NCBI GenBank assembly: GCA_009746045.1
Contig: RPFO01000645.1
Location: forward strand, 1,259,193 to 1,319,192
DNA length: 60,000 bases
Direction of reading: 5' to 3'
DNA from: Mesostigma viride
Lineage: Eukaryota > Streptophyta > Mesostigmatophyceae > Mesostigmatales > Mesostigmataceae
Shown: positions 11,878 through 24,619 of the stretch, one piece after another
Position numbering within the stretch: the first letter of the stretch is position 1
How the letters are laid out: each line of letters opens with the position of its first letter
The notes under the pieces: generated by a model
Seen by the model: only the letters and a program-made list of their open reading frames with translations
The model's database searches: none
Told to the model about the DNA's origin: nothing
Position numbers and translations under genes: made by a program

Positions 11878-14800
11878 AAGTAGCAGTAGTGGTAGTAGTA
11901 GTAATAATAATTATTATTATTATAATTATAATGATAATAATAATAATAAAACTATTATTCGTGAGAGCGATCAATGCTAGGAATCGTCAAGCTGCTGCTA
12001 CTAGCGAGGGTGTGTCTGATGATGCAACCGTACCTGTCACAGTACCCTAGTACCATCCGATATACTGAATATAATATCCGGCCCTCGACCACTATAAAAT
12101 CTCTGCTGCACATCTGCGGCGTGGGAATCAACGACATCACAACAACAACAACAACGACAACTTATTGTTATTATTATTATTATTATTAATTTTTCTGGGG
12201 GAAAAGTCACAGCAACGTCCCCACCATAATACATGCAAAAGGGATGAGGGTATGGGCGTGTAGCTTCCATATCCCGCCCCCCCACAACTCACTTTGTCTC
12301 CCCTTCCCGCTGGATCAGTTGCGATGGCATGGACACGCGCGCGGCCTCCACGTTCTTGGCGTGGTGGTGCTTCACCGTCCACTCCACCTGCCAGGGTGGG
12401 CAACAGAGTCACGCGGGCACATGGTTTGTCATGGAGGCAGCAGCGTTCCCCCTCCCCGCAACCCCCCCCCCCAAACAAAACAAACCTGCAGCCTGCAACA
12501 AGCAAAATCTTTCTTGCAGCCATGCCCGCTGTGCAGACAGCCAGAAAAAAGTAACTTTACAGACCGCACCAGGCATGCTCTACTCGCGCCGGTCTGAGCA
12601 ATATGAATACCCATTGTAGGGGGGAGCGATTGCCTCAGCCCTCATCAGCCGAGAAGCAAGCTGCTCCAGACAGGGAGTGCCAAAACAGGAACTCAAGTAA
12701 GGAAACAGTGCCCTATTTGCCTATCAGAATAGTTTTCTTTCTTGACAGCATCGAGGGTGGTGCCAAAAGAGTTTCGAACGGGGCCATGTGCCTCCTTTCC
12801 AGTGGGTGGGGCCCTTCATGTTTTTTACATTCATGCAGGGCACAGGACTCACTACAGCCGCCATGGCAGGGACACTGGAGAGTGGGGGCAAGCCATGACG
12901 CAACGCACCGCTTTGGCGGCGGACGGGAAGCTGCTGGGCCGCGCGTTGAGGACCGTTGTCATGTGAGACAGGGACGCCATGGCCGTGCCCTGTGTGCCCG
13001 CATGAGGTAAATGGGTGAAGATGAGGTGCAGCGCAGAGGCAAAGTGATGAGGTGGGACCACATGCGCACGCATGTCAAGTGCAGGGTATGTGGATACAGA
13101 GATGCACGAAGGGACCCATAGATCAAGGGCACTCCTTTGCACCGCTGGCTAGCCCAAGAAAGATTGCTCGCTTGTGCTGCCAGATGCTATGGTGGGAGTG
13201 ATTGCAGGCGAAATGGATGAACACCGCAGCGGTGGGAGAAAGCAGGGCACTTTGCATGATAGGCAGGGAGTCCCAAGCTGCACTACGTGGACAAAGGCAT
13301 GGACACGACTGGCTGCTGGACATTTGGAGGCCCATGGGGGGACCAAGGGCGGCTAATCAACCAGTGATGGCAGGACGGCGCCCTCTTCTACCCTTAGCTC
13401 GATGGCACAAGAGCAGACTGGCTAACCTACCACGTAGCAACTAGCCAAGTACGAAACTAACCAACAAGCCAACGAGCCAACGAGCCAACGAGCCAACAAT
13501 CCAACGAGCCAACAAACCAACCAGCCAACCAGCTAACAAGCCAACAAGCCAACAAGCCAACAAGCCAACAAGCCAACAAGCCAACAAGCCAACAAGCCAA
13601 CAAGCCAACAAGCCAACAAGCCAACAAGCCAACAAGCCAACAAGCCAACAAGCCAACAAGCCAACAAGCCAACAAGCCAACAAGCCAACAAGCCAACAAG
13701 CCAACAAGCCAACAAGCCAACAAGCCAACCAGCCAACAAGCCAACAAGCCAACAAGCCAACAAGCCAACAAGCCAACAAGCCAACAAGCCAACCAGCCAA
13801 CCAGCCAACCAGCCAACCAGCCAACCAGCCAACCAGCCAACCAGCCAACCAGCCAACAAGCCAACAGGCCAACAGGCCAACAAGCCAACAAGCCAACAAG
13901 CCAACAAGCCAACAAGCCAACCAGCCAACCAGCCAACCAGCCAACCAGCCAACCAGCCAACCAGCCAACCAGCCAACAAGCCAACAAGCCAACAAGCCAA
14001 CAAGCTATCTCAACCAACCAGCTAACCGACCAACTGACTGACTAACCAACTATGAAACTAGCCAACTACGAACCCAGCCAACTAGCCAACTAGCCAATGA
14101 ACCATCCAACCAACTATCCTACAAACCAGCCCACCTCGACCACATCGATGACCACCAGTGCGGCCGCGGTGGGCAATCTGCGCGAGGCCACCACGCGTGC
14201 AGCCAATGCGCCGCCCATGCTGCACTTGGGGGGGGCGGTGTCAAGCGCACACACGCATGCAGCCGTCTCAGATTACTTCCAGACGTCACACGCTGGCATT
14301 GTAAGGAACCACATTCATGAAAGTTGCGGCAGGGCGTGGACAACACACACGGCAGGGCATGAACAAGACAATGCAGGCGGCAGCCCTTTTTTCAGGGGCG
14401 TCCGGCAACCTCCTCCTCCTCACAAGTGTGGTGCTACCGCCACAATCATTTGCGACCGTGCGCTGTGACAGAGAAGCAGATACTTTCTTTGGCAACCCAA
14501 CCAACCAAGGTGGGTCCCCGCCACGACTCCCATGACATACTCGCAAGGAAATACGCTACTACTGCCCATGTGTGAGAAAGGAAAAGCGGCACCAGCAAGA
14601 CCGTGAGCATTGCACAGCAGTGTGCGCATCCTGGGCACGCCCACGCGTGTACGTGGCATGCAAACATATATCGACCCTTGACCAGAGACAGGTGTCGTCA
14701 TGGTAGCACAGGCACATGGAGGTAGCTTGCAGGCATGGTGGTAATCCCTAATCAAACTACCACAGGCAGCACTGGTAGAAAATACTGTGGCAGGCAGCTG

Positions 14801-15896
14801 ATGTTAGTTTGCAGTGGTTGTGGCCGTCACACTCTCAGGCACAAATGACGGCCACGTGATGCATGCCATCCCTACCTGTGTCCCACCACCACCAGGGGCG
14901 GCGCTTTCTTCACATCTCCCTCAAACATGGCGGCTATTAAGGTCACCACGTCGTCCACCAGAACCTGCGTGAGATAAGACCAGATGCGGGTGAACCAGGG
15001 CAAGGGCAGGTGGCCTGGTTTATACACAGAGCAGGCGGTCAGGATGATGGCTGACACCGAAGATGCGGAGGTGTTAACGTGCTCGAATATTAACATGCTC
15101 AAACAAGTCGCTCCATGACAATCCTGACGTTCCTGGTAAGATGCTCTACAGGGTGCTTGACATCGCGCCACCTTAGGTGCTAGCATTATCACGGAAATAC
15201 CCAGGTTGTTCCATGTGCGCTGCAAGACTGGTCCCATGGACACTAAAAAGCCCCGTAACGAAAATCTTGCCCAGAAAGGCGAATCATGCAGCAACAAGCC
15301 ACCAGATGGCAGCAAACAAGTCAAGGTGCATCCTGCTCGTTGGCAGTACCCTGGCGTAAGTACTGTAAGTACCTCGGATGCCAGGTTTAGGTCCTCGTCC
15401 GTGTGAGTCTCCCCATGCCCCCGCAGGTCGGGCGCCAGGATCCTGTTTTCTGCCTTCATTACTTTGGCGACGCACGCCCATGTCAGCCTGGCGATCCACG
15501 GAGAAGGTGGACAGGGGGAGAAGGGGACAGGGGGAGCAGGAAACCGGGGGAGAAGGAAACAGCGTGGGCTTTGTGTTAGGCAGGAAGCACCAGGGCTTGT
15601 TATGCAAAAAGGGCAGCGTATGACGAAAGTAAGGTAAGCATCTTGGCTGGGCGTGGCAAGGGCTGCGATGATGTGGCTCTAACTGCCGCCACCTGGCCGG
15701 TCTGGGTTGGCTGAAAGGGAGAGGTGAGAGCATGGCCGGAATTGCAGAGCTGGCGTTCGGTAGGGGAGGATGAGGTTTGGGCTGACACTATAAGCCCGTC
15801 GTTGCACAGATAGGTCCGCGCCTTCAAATACCCCACGGGCACATGGGTGCATGCCTGGGAAGGTGGGTAGGTAGGTGGGCAAGCCCAGCTCTACCC

Positions 15897-15927
<31 letters not shown>

Positions 15928-18900
15928 AAGGGACCCAACAATGGGCAGGAAGGGTATGAAGACGTTCATGGGTGCCAGGTCGCGAGCATGGCCGCCCGAG
16001 AAGAAAACGTCACGTTTGCAGCGGATGCTGCTGCAGGGCAGGCAGCTGACAGGTGGCACGACACGAGTGCAACACAGTGGAGGCGCCTCGCCACGAATAC
16101 GGCAGGCACGCTGGTGTACACATGTCCCGTTCACGGGCGCAACGGGCTCACAAACTTGACACCCAACGCATGAAGTGCCACCTGATAGCTGATACCCAAC
16201 CCCGTGGATGACGCAAGCGCTGCAGGCACCGCAGGCACGACTGCTACCAGCCACAAAGCACATATTGTGTAGCTTTCACCTTCCAGTTTGCTCTTCCTAT
16301 TTCACTCCTCCACTCCTGCTTGCCCTAACTTGCTTCTCGTAAACCTGCTCTTAACATCCTCTTATTTTTCTCGCCTTGTTACTAGAAAACTTGTACCTAC
16401 CACGCTCTTGCCTTCCTCGTACCTTGCTACCCTCGAAATGCTCCTAGATTGCCTCTCCGCTATGCTGGCGCTATGAGCGCGCCGGAGCCTACCCCGTGTA
16501 GCCTCCCCCATGTAGGAACAGGACGACCGGCTTGTTGCCCTCCCCCTGGAAGCCAGCTTTGTAGACGCGGAACGACTGCGAGGACAACCGGGTTCAGGGC
16601 CAGCGCCACGCCACGCCAGAGGGCAAGGCAAGGCAAGGCAAGGCGGGGCGGGGCGGGGCGGGGCGGGGCGGGGCGGGGCGGGGCGGGGCGGGGCGGGGCG
16701 GGGCGGGCGGGGCGGGGCGGGGCGGGGCGGGGCGGGGCGGGGCGGGGCGGGGCGGGGCGGGGCGGGCGGGGCGGGGCGGGGCGGGGCGGGGCGGGGCGGG
16801 GCGGGCGGGGCGGGGCGGGGCGGGGCGGGGCGGGGCGGGGCGGGGCGGGGCGGGCGGGGCGGGCGGGGCGGGGCGGGCGGGGCGGGCGGGGCGGGGCGGG
16901 GCGGGGCGGGGCGGGGCGGGCGGGGCGGGGCGGGGCGGGCGGGGCGGGGCGGGGCGGGGCGGGCGGGGCGGGCGGGGCGGGGCGGGGCGGGCGGGGCGAG
17001 GCGAGGCGAGGCGAGGCGAGGCGAGGCGAGGCGAGGCTAGGCGAGGCGAGGCGAGGCGAGGCGAGGCGAGGCGAGGCGAGGCGAGGCGAGGCGAGGCGAG
17101 GCGAGGCGAGGCGAGGCGAGGCGAGGCGAGGCGAGGCGAGGCGAGGCGAGGCGAGGCGAGGCGAGGCGAGGCGAGGCGAGGCGAGGCGAGGCGAGGCGAG
17201 GCGAGGCGAGGCGAGGCGAGGCGAGGCGAGGCGAGGCGAGGCGAGGCGAGGCGAGGCGAGGCGAGGCGAGGCGAGGCGAGGCGAGGCGAGGCGAGGCGAG
17301 GCGAGGCGAGGCGAGGCGAGGCGAGGCGAGGCGAGGCGAGGCGAGGCGAGGCGAGGCGAGGCGAGGCGAGGCGAGGCGAGGCGAGGCGAGGCGAGGCGAG
17401 GCGAGGCGAGGCGAGGCGAGGCGAGGCGAGGCGAGGCGAGGCGAGGCGAGGCGAGGCGAGGCGAGGCGAGGCGAGGCGAGGCGAGGCGAGGCGAGGCGAG
17501 GCGAGGCGAGGCGAGGCGAGGCGAGGCGAGGGAGGCGAGGCGAGGCGAGGCGAGGCGAGGCGAGGCGAGGCGAGGCGAGGCGAGGCGAGGCGAGGCGAGG
17601 CGAGGCGAGGCGAGGCGAGGCGAGGCGAGGCGAGGCGAGGCGAGGCGAGGCGAGGCGAGGCGAGGCGAGGCGAGGCGAGGCGAGGCGAGGCGAGGCGAGG
17701 CGAGGCGAGGCGAGGCAAGGCCAGGCCAGGCGAGGCGAGGCGAGGCGAGGCGAGGCAAGGCCAGGCAAGGCAAGGCAAGGCGAGGCAAGGCAAGGCAAGG
17801 CAAGGCAAGGCAAGGCAATGGCGGCAAATATGACGACCAGTTGTGTAATGTTTCCAACCATGAGCATTCACGAGTGAGATAACTTGAGGGAGAAGGGAAG
17901 ACATGAACGCAGTGGCTTCTCATCGCATGGCTTCACACGGCTGTCTGGCCAGCCAGTACACAAACTCATCATCTTTCTGTCAGTTGGGCGGTGGTATAAA
18001 ACGCGTTGAAAGACAGTGTTTTCACTAAGATCTTTGTCACTACCTCATGCCCTTGGCCCGCTGCGTCGATTAATGAACATGTTAGCGTGCGACCATTGGT
18101 GGTTTCAGAACGAAAACCGCCAAAGCATGGAAAGCATAGGACACGCACACATGGACGTCAATACCACCTACGGACATATATGCCGAGCTGCACCTGCACT
18201 GGACACCCCTCAGGGTCACACTACACCTGCACTACGTCCGTCCCACAGCCAGGCACTCGGGGGCGTTCAACGTAGAGGTATGCCACATCAGTTCAGTAAA
18301 ATTGTCTGAGGTGGAGCATCGTTTCCGTTGGAAAGGATTTATAAAGGCAGCAATCAGCGGCATGCGCATGCGCACTAAATGGGCTCCTATCGCCAGCCCT
18401 CAACACTCGACGCAAGAGCAGTATATCAATATAGCAGTATGTGATTATCATGTCAAATGGCTTGCCTAGTTGTTCCTTTGCACCATATGTATACATATAC
18501 CCATGCTGGTGGGTAAACTTGAACTTCATCATACCGGGGAGTCACGTGTGGCCTACACACGTCATGACGAAGGGGATGGCTTCCGATTATGCTGGACTGT
18601 TGTAAAGCTCGTCATGTACTACAGCCATGCATTTATGCAGCCAGAGAAGAATGTGCCTTTAGTAAATAACAGCAGAAAGAAATTCCATTGAAGTAGCAAA
18701 TTAGGATATACCTTTTTGGCACCATCTCCGGGAATCAGAACGTCTTCCATCTCGTCAAAGAAATCGGACCAGGGAAGCGGTTCATAGCGTTCCCTGAACT
18801 CGGGAAAGCGGTTAGTTCAGGAAAGTGTGTTCAGCCCGGCAGTGTGCGGCACCAGGCATGTCAATCGTTGATTATGAGCCAGCTTCGGGACATGGCAAGG

Positions 18901-19337
18901 CCGCCAAAAACTCTTTAGATGCTAAGAAATTCCATACAGATTAGCCGCGTTGTGTTAGCAAAACATGCAACCTAAACGGAGCACATGTCGCTAAATAACA
19001 TCTGCAAGGGTTATACGGCAGAAGGAAACAATGAACGCACAGGCAAACCAGACAGCTTCATGGGAATTACAGAGGAGCAAGAAGTTTTTCTGAATCTTTC
19101 ACTTTGCCAGGTTCGACCCGCTATCTACTAGCCCATGACGTAGCCATCGTTGGGCTTACCAACACAGCTGGGATATATTTTGTACGAAAACATTCGAGAA
19201 GGCACTTACTTGCGAGACGTCAGCAAAGAGAATGTTGGGGCATTCATACCCGAGGACTCCGGAATCGCATCCGCAGGGTGATGCTCTGCAGCATTCCTAG
19301 CCAGAACATGCGCCCGCAGGCTGCCTCCAAAAGCCAT
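9026..19337 (-). CDS. PPME1: Protein phosphatase methylesterase-1 (12 exons)
   Basis: This alpha/beta-hydrolase removes the C-terminal methyl ester from the PP2A catalytic subunit. Exons, in order: 19337-19210, 18793-18712, 16575-16493, 15487-15373, 14964-14876, 14219-14135, 12989-12909, 12387-12293, 11204-11154, 10827-10747, 10385-10313, 9139-9026. All borders are GT-AG and all phases agree, giving 358 residues (human enzyme: 386). Landmarks are PLPWSDFFDEMEDV (residues about 48-61), the oxyanion loop LHGGGYTG, the strand LAPDLRGHGET, the nucleophile elbow VVVGHSMGG with Ser166 split by an intron, Asp191 in VVIDVVEG, and His318 in KCGHAV. The Ser-Asp spacing of 25 matches the human enzyme; the Asp-His stretch is about 40 residues shorter. 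No break is seen. Introns hold very large simple arrays and a LINE tail. Confidence 0.93.
9534..9969 (+). mobile_element. LINE 3' end, tail family A, in PPME1 intron 11
   Basis: The block starts at GCCCCCTGCGGGCTAGAATAG, continues through a 3' UTR also found at 25.3, 26.9 and 56.1 kb, and ends in a damaged family A hairpin (CTCCCCAACGGATCGAG) and a (TTAA)n tail with one interruption. It is antisense to the host gene. Confidence 0.8.
10018..10191. repeat. (GGGT)n microsatellite
   Basis: About 43 uninterrupted GGGT units lie in PPME1 intron 11, only 122 nt from the exon 11 donor. On the transcribed strand the RNA would read (ACCC)n; the plus strand could form G-quadruplexes. Pro/Thr/His and Gly/Trp ORFs here are artefacts. 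Confidence 0.97.
11497..11950. repeat. Compound (GTA)n / (GGA)n / (ACTAGT)n / (AAT)n array
   Basis: Long runs of GTA alternate with short GGA blocks, a block of ACTAGT palindromes (11742-11784), and an AAT/ATT block at the end. The sequence lies in PPME1 intron 8 between exons 9 and 8. A smaller (ATT)n tract follows at about 12165-12188. The Val/Gly and Thr/Pro/Ser reading frames are artefacts. Confidence 0.95.
13444..14010. repeat. 8-bp minisatellite (CCAACAAG / CCAACCAG)
   Basis: About 65 copies of an 8-bp unit occur in two alternating variants that form blocks, suggesting local amplification. It lies in PPME1 intron 6, about 125 nt from exon 6. Minus-strand frames read as Leu-Ala-Gly-Trp-Leu-Val-Gly-like peptides and are not genes. 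Confidence 0.97.
15899..15927. repeat. Poly-G tract
   Basis: A run of 29 G residues lies in PPME1 intron 3. A second run (about 18 G) is at 25033-25050 and shorter runs occur at 48.25 and 50.1 kb. Exact lengths may be affected by sequencing error. Confidence 0.8.
16621..17818. repeat. 1.2-kb pentamer array (GGGGC then GCGAG)
   Basis: The array has three zones: GGGGC with occasional 4-bp slips (16643-16995), nearly pure GCGAG (16996-17715), and mixed GCAAG/GCCAG variants at both outer edges. It lies in PPME1 intron 2 and begins only about 45 nt from the exon 3 acceptor. Transcribed as minus strand, the RNA is C/U-rich (GCCCC and CUCGC). All five long ORFs over it are artefacts: a 5-bp unit without stops keeps every frame open. 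Confidence 0.98.
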
Positions 19338-21720
19338 CCTGCTGCTGTTAACGCTGTTACAAAGAGGATATGTTACAAAGCGGATATGCGCCTGGGAGTA
19401 TGTTTCTCAACTCTTCACAATAAAGCGTACCGAAAAAAGGCTTGCATGTGTTACACAAGCAAGCACTGTGTCCAATCTGCGAGAGAAATACTAGAACAGC
19501 AGTCGAGTGTCAGCCATTCCTCCAGTTATTATTGCCTGGAACAGCCTGGAATAAAAAAATCTGTACACGTGCCTACACGTGCACGTGTCAACGAGACAAC
19601 GACGCTGCATTTCTGCTGTCGCCGACCACTATGGGACTGGTAGGTTTACGAAAGTACAACACCACTACACCCCCCCCACACGGTGAGGGTCCGGGCGCGA
19701 GTTTTTTGGCGCCGAAAAAATTCGCGGTACCCGTCCGTACCGTGCAAAAGTGGTGCACGGTGCGCGCGCCCCTAGCGGAGCTGGCCATGGCGACGGCTTT
19801 CAGGCAAAACTAGACAAATATCACGAGCGGAATGCAGAGAAATTGCGAGAATCTTGAAGGCAATTAGTTTGTGATATTATTTCATCGCTAAGTTTGTGCG
19901 CTTTGCAATGTCGATAATTTTATTGATGACCATCGCCGCGGGGGTCCAATCCGAAATTTTCGTCGCGAGGAATAAATAAGAATGCACGCTGGCGGCGGTG
20001 ATTGTCAGGTTTCATGGGATTTACTTAGCGTCAAGGATGCGTTTGCATCGTCAATAGAGAATCCTAAAGAAATTCGCCGGGGTTTTGCAAGATTTCCGTC
20101 ATTTTCGGTAAGACACTGTCCAGGCTCGCCGGATGCGCGTCTCATCCTTCCATGGAAGGTTGGTCTTTCTTGCGCCACTGGGCATATGACAATGCCGTTA
20201 ATGGTACGATCCCGTGCTTAGCGTCCCCCTATAAATGTTTCGCTTCTGGAAAGGGTTGCCAACGCAAGTTTTCGCCTTCTATCCGCGCAGCTAGCGCCAG
20301 GTAGCATGCCATTCCGTGATGCGCATCGCCAGATTCCTGGCAGCTTTCAGTGATTTTATCTAGGTTGCATCGCTGGGACGTGTCAAATCATGAGCCGTGG
20401 CATGTTGGCAAGTTGTCAGGGATTTGTCGAGTGGTTTCTTGGAAGGAGTTTGGTAAAAACACTCAGTTTTGTATGAATATTGACGCAGCCTTTCTTAGCA
20501 GTGGTTTCAGTGTGCTTAGAGGCTCACAAGGTTGAGGTTGTTTCTTAGCAAACAATCGCGCTGAAAAGAAAAGCTATAGTGGGCGTTCTGAGGGGCATAT
20601 TGCATGGGTGGAACTGCATGTAGGTAGGGGATACCGTTGTTTTCTTGGCCTCTCTCCCACTGAATTATGAGACAGCCCTGTCATATGCTAGCAAGGCAAA
20701 GTAACCATGGTAAGAAGCCCTGGCACGCAGCATTTATGATTAGTATGCTTTCTCTGTGGACTGTCTGTTGTTCCCCTTGGTTGGGCAATCAGTGGATATG
20801 GCTTTCTAGGGTCTATTTGCATTGAACACCTTGGTTTTGGTATGATGATCACAGCATACGCCTAGAATTTGCTTCAGAAGTGCTGGCTAGACATGTAGAG
20901 CTACCTGCCTTGTTGCTGTGCACACACCCATGAGGTTGCCCGTGCCAAGGTAAGGCAAGGGCACATGAGGTGCCCAGCCACCTCCTTGTACGTTGTGCTC
21001 GCATTGGGCATGGTCTGGAGCCATTTGGATGGCATAGAAAGTGTTAGTGTGCCTCAATACTCACTATTGCCTTCCTTAGCGGCTGCACAGGTGGCCAACT
21101 GCCAAACGCTATAACTTCCACGTTTGTAGTCAGAATGAGCTCAAACTTTGTGGGATTATGTTTGCCTATGTCTAGTATTTGTGTTTATCTCCCCATGGCC
21201 AAATGATGTGCCTATGATTTGTTTTAAAGTTTCCAGCCCCAAGAAGTACGTCTTTTGGGGGAAAATTAATAACTGATGAAATACTCATCATTTTGGGGTC
21301 CCAATTAGGTGGAAAATTTGCAAACTAGGGGAACTAAATGGGAATATATTGAAACATGCAAAAAGATGCCCCCATTGTCCTAGGCAGAATGTGCCATAAA
21401 TAGCGTCTTTTGCTAACTGAACTAAATGGGAATATATTGAAACATGCAAAAAGATGCCCCCATTGTCCTAGGCAGAATGTGCCATAAATAGCGTCTTTTG
21501 CTATTTTTAGCACAATACGAGCGTGTAACTGTGCATACCACCCTCAACAAGTGGTGGGATGGACCCCCATACATCCTATTTACATGCCAGAATCATCTCT
21601 TGGGTACCCCCAGGTCAACAGTACATGTTATTCCATGTTATGGTTTCAGGGGGGCTGGCACCATAGCCTCGATCACCTTAAGATTCTCAGGTTTAAGATC
21701 ATGAAACTCTGGACTTGACC
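19338..21720. other. Upstream region of PPME1, no gene recognised
   Basis: No exon with splice borders and family motifs is seen on either strand. Around 19690-19800 there is a GC-rich patch with short inverted motifs (GGTACCCGTCCGTACC, GCACGGTGCGCGC) that may be promoter-related. From 20.5 to 21.7 kb the sequence becomes AT-richer and unstructured apart from the duplication at 21331. Confidence 0.4.
21331..21503. repeat. Tandem duplication, 88-bp unit, two copies
   Basis: A segment beginning GAACTAAATGGGAATATATT is repeated head to tail with a period of 88 bp. The copies are almost identical, so the duplication is recent. Confidence 0.9.
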
Positions 21721-21721
21721 T

Positions 21722-24612
21722 CTACTAGTAGTATTAAAAAAATTATATTAAACTATAGCATGCCTCCGTTGGGAGATCATGTAGCACATATTCCTTGATG
21801 GATGGGTGGAGTGGAGGAAGCCGAACGAACCTAACTCTAAGCTAGTCTAGAAAATCCTAACTACATGCCTACTCATCAAAACGCCTCCTCCGTTTGGGGG
21901 CCGCGCCTCCTTCGTTGGAGGGGAGGTGGCTTGCCCACAGGGGTTGGCGCGTGTGAGCCTTGACAATCTTCAGCCACTGCGTCTTGTTCTGCATGGCAGT
22001 CAAAAGAAGGGAGAGACGGAGAGGGGATGCGGTGTTCAAACTGGGCTGGGACCACTAGGTCGGTCATCAACATCTAGGTGTAGTTCGTGGCATGTTTCCC
22101 TACCCTTTTGGGAATGTCCTTGGGGCCAGGCCAGGTCAAAATATGCCGCCCTGGCTGGCCAAGCCGCTGGGGGCCGGCCAGACCAAGGGCGGTGTCGACC
22201 TGGCTGGTGCGAGCAAGATGTCCTACAAATTGGGCTATCCTACGCTGCCTAATCTCGTCTGAAATGCGAGGCATGCCCTGGTACAAAGATTCTAAAGACC
22301 TATGCGTGGAAAACCCTACATTCAGGGCCTGACGTCCGGAGCATCCTGGTTACCGTGCCATTTAGCTTAGCCGCCAGCGTGGCCGTGAGCGTCCAGGCCT
22401 CGGCGCCATACGTGAGCACCGTGAGGACAAGGCCCTTAAGGACAAAGCCCCCCTTGAAGAGCCGGCATGCGCTTGCACGGTGCTCGCCCAGGCCCTCGAG
22501 CGCCAGTAGGTGTTGAACGAACGGAGCCTGGCCCAGGCCAGGCCAATGCGGATGTCCACATCGCCGGCGGTGTCAGGGAGCATGCTCCCCAACAGTTTGA
22601 AGCGGTCGCGGAACGGGACCTCCGTCCCGTCGAGCAGGCGCGGCAGCGGTGGGCGACTGGAGGCCCGGCCGGCAATCACCATCGCCTCAGTTTTGACACT
22701 AATCTCCAACCCCACCGCCCTCGCCTCCAGGCCCAGGCAGTCCAGCCAGGTCTGAATGTGCTCGGGGCGCGCGATGAGGGTGGTGTCGTCGATCCGCATA
22801 AATCAGGCCGGCCAAGCGGTAGCCAGTGCTAACCCCGCCGTGCTCGCGCTCGTTAAGGATGTCCAATTAAGCCTGGCTCGAACCCCTTCATAGAAGTAAA
22901 GCGTGCACGTGCCTGACGCATGACGTGATCCACGACAATAATGAACAGGTATGGGGACAGGACACAACCTTGCCACACCCCGTGGTGAAGTGGGAATTGT
23001 GGGGTGGTGCCTTCCGCAGTCCGCACTACTGCCTGTGAGCCCTCATCATACAGTCGACGAATGGCAGCAATAAACGCTGGTGGCACCCGATCCAGAGCTA
23101 GGATGGCCCAAAGAGCCTCCCAGAGGACCGTGTCAAAGGCCTTGATATAGTCAACAAAAATGAAGACCAGCGGCAAACTGTCAGGGCAAAGGCGACGCAC
23201 CTCCTCCATCAACCGGCGCGCGACAAACACAGCCATGACAGTGTTACGGCCACGACGGAATCCCATCTGAGACTCACCCAGGTGTGGATCCAGTGCGGCG
23301 CGGAGCCTGTGCAGCATTATGCGCATATGAAGACCTTCAGCGCGGCGCTCTGGAGGCAAACACCCCGATAGTTTCCGGGGTCAGCAGCGGAGCCCTTCTT
23401 GTATACGTACAGCACAGCATGACGCGGATGGGCGTCTGCCACTCAGCAGGCGGAGGCTCGTCAGAGAGCAGGACACGGTTGCAGAACGCCAGCAGAAGAT
23501 CCCTCAATCACCGCCGGGTCAGGGGTCTTCAGCAGCTCAGCCGAAAGGTGGTCGGCGCCGACCGCCGCGTCGTACCGCAGGCGAGCAAGGGCGCCGTCCA
23601 TTTCCTTCAAAGTAAAGGGGTGGACGACGTCGTTGGTGGCAAGACAGCCCTCTTGCAAGGCGGGGACTTGTTGGTAGTCCGCGGCCGAGGAGGGGGGCGC
23701 CGGCGGCGGCGGGGGTCCTGCAACCCCGAGACGGGCGGCCGGCTGTCTCGGGGTGAAGCGGCGGGGGGGGGGCGCGAGCCCCACCTGTCAAGGAAACATT
23801 GTGGGCCAACCAGCGGTCAATAGGCTTACCAGCGCCGTGCCGTCCCCCGTGTGCTCCACCGGGGTGGCCGCTGCCGCCGGCCGCCGAGCTGGTCGAGGTG
23901 GCGGTACCACATGTCCTTGCCCTGGTTGCGAGCTTGGCAGGCCTTGGCATCTGCGATGCATCATGCACTGGGCCGCCTCTGCGTCCTGAGCGTGCTCGTA
24001 GGCCTCCACGAGGGCGGCCTTGAGCATGCACCGCGGGTTTCGGCAGCGGGTCCCGGTTATACGCTCAGTTGAGGCGGTGCCGGGCGGCCAAGACCTTGGG
24101 GTCCTGGTGGTAGAGCGGGCCCGGGGGCGGCGGCGGGGCATGACCGGCAGGTGCCGGGCCGCCAGCAACGGGGCACGGGCCGCAAAGCCCGCAAAAACGG
24201 CGGCGTTGGGAGCACCCAGTTGTCCAGCTCGTCGACGTCCGCCCGGGCGTCCAGGGCCGACAGGTACTCCAGTCGATCGGCACCGGTTCCGCGCGTGCGG
24301 CGGCGGGCGTCCGTCCAGTCCTCAGGATCACCCCGGACCGGGCGTAGGGCAGACCAGTCAGGGCGGGCCACTGGGGCGCGGCGCTCGGGGACATGGAACC
24401 GGAGCCTAATGGTCGCGCGCACCAACCGGTGGTACGCAGAGCACACCGCACGTGGGCGTGTCAAACACTCGGGTGTCCAGAACCGAGGTGCACCTGGGCT
24501 GCCGTACCACCACGTAGTCCAGACAGGCCGGCCTGATCAACGGCCGTTGAGGGCCCCGAAAAGTGACCAAGTCCTGTGAGGGACGTTGGAAGTGGCAGTT
24601 GCATGACAGCAA
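21722..24612 (-). mobile_element. Non-LTR retrotransposon (LINE), 5'-truncated and frameshifted
   Basis: Minus-strand order is: the end of an endonuclease domain (CLDYVVVRQPRCT about 24500, then LVRATIRLRFHVPERR), a linker, and reverse transcriptase: FTLKEMDGALARLRYDAAVG, MGFRRGRNTVMAVF, FVDYIKAFDTVLW, WQGCVLSPYLF, a damaged catalytic Y-A-D-D box at about 22780-22796 with a frame change inside it, LTYGAEAWTLTATLAAKLNG, the C-terminal RISDEIRQRRIAQFVGHLAR, and a stop near 21877. At least four frame breaks separate these blocks, so it is dead. The 3' end carries the family B hairpin (21759-21781) and an A/T-rich tail. It joins directly at its 5' end to another element's (TTAA)n tail. The clade (L1-like or RTE-like) is not settled. 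Confidence 0.92.
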
Positions 24613-24619
24613 GCTAGTA

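Noticed and set aside
14872-15459. 195-residue minus-strand ORF as a separate gene
   Set aside because: It contains two PPME1 exons (15487-15373 and 14964-14876) with the intervening intron read through by chance.
16449-17923. ORFs of 276-487 residues rich in Gly/Arg/Ala or Pro/Leu/Ser
   Set aside because: A 5-bp repeat with no stop in any phase keeps all frames open; the sequence is intronic to PPME1.
23461-24464. Host genes in the GC-rich ORFs
   Set aside because: Their motifs (endonuclease end, reverse transcriptase fingers) place them in the LINE; the Pro/Arg-rich ORFs in other frames are shadows.
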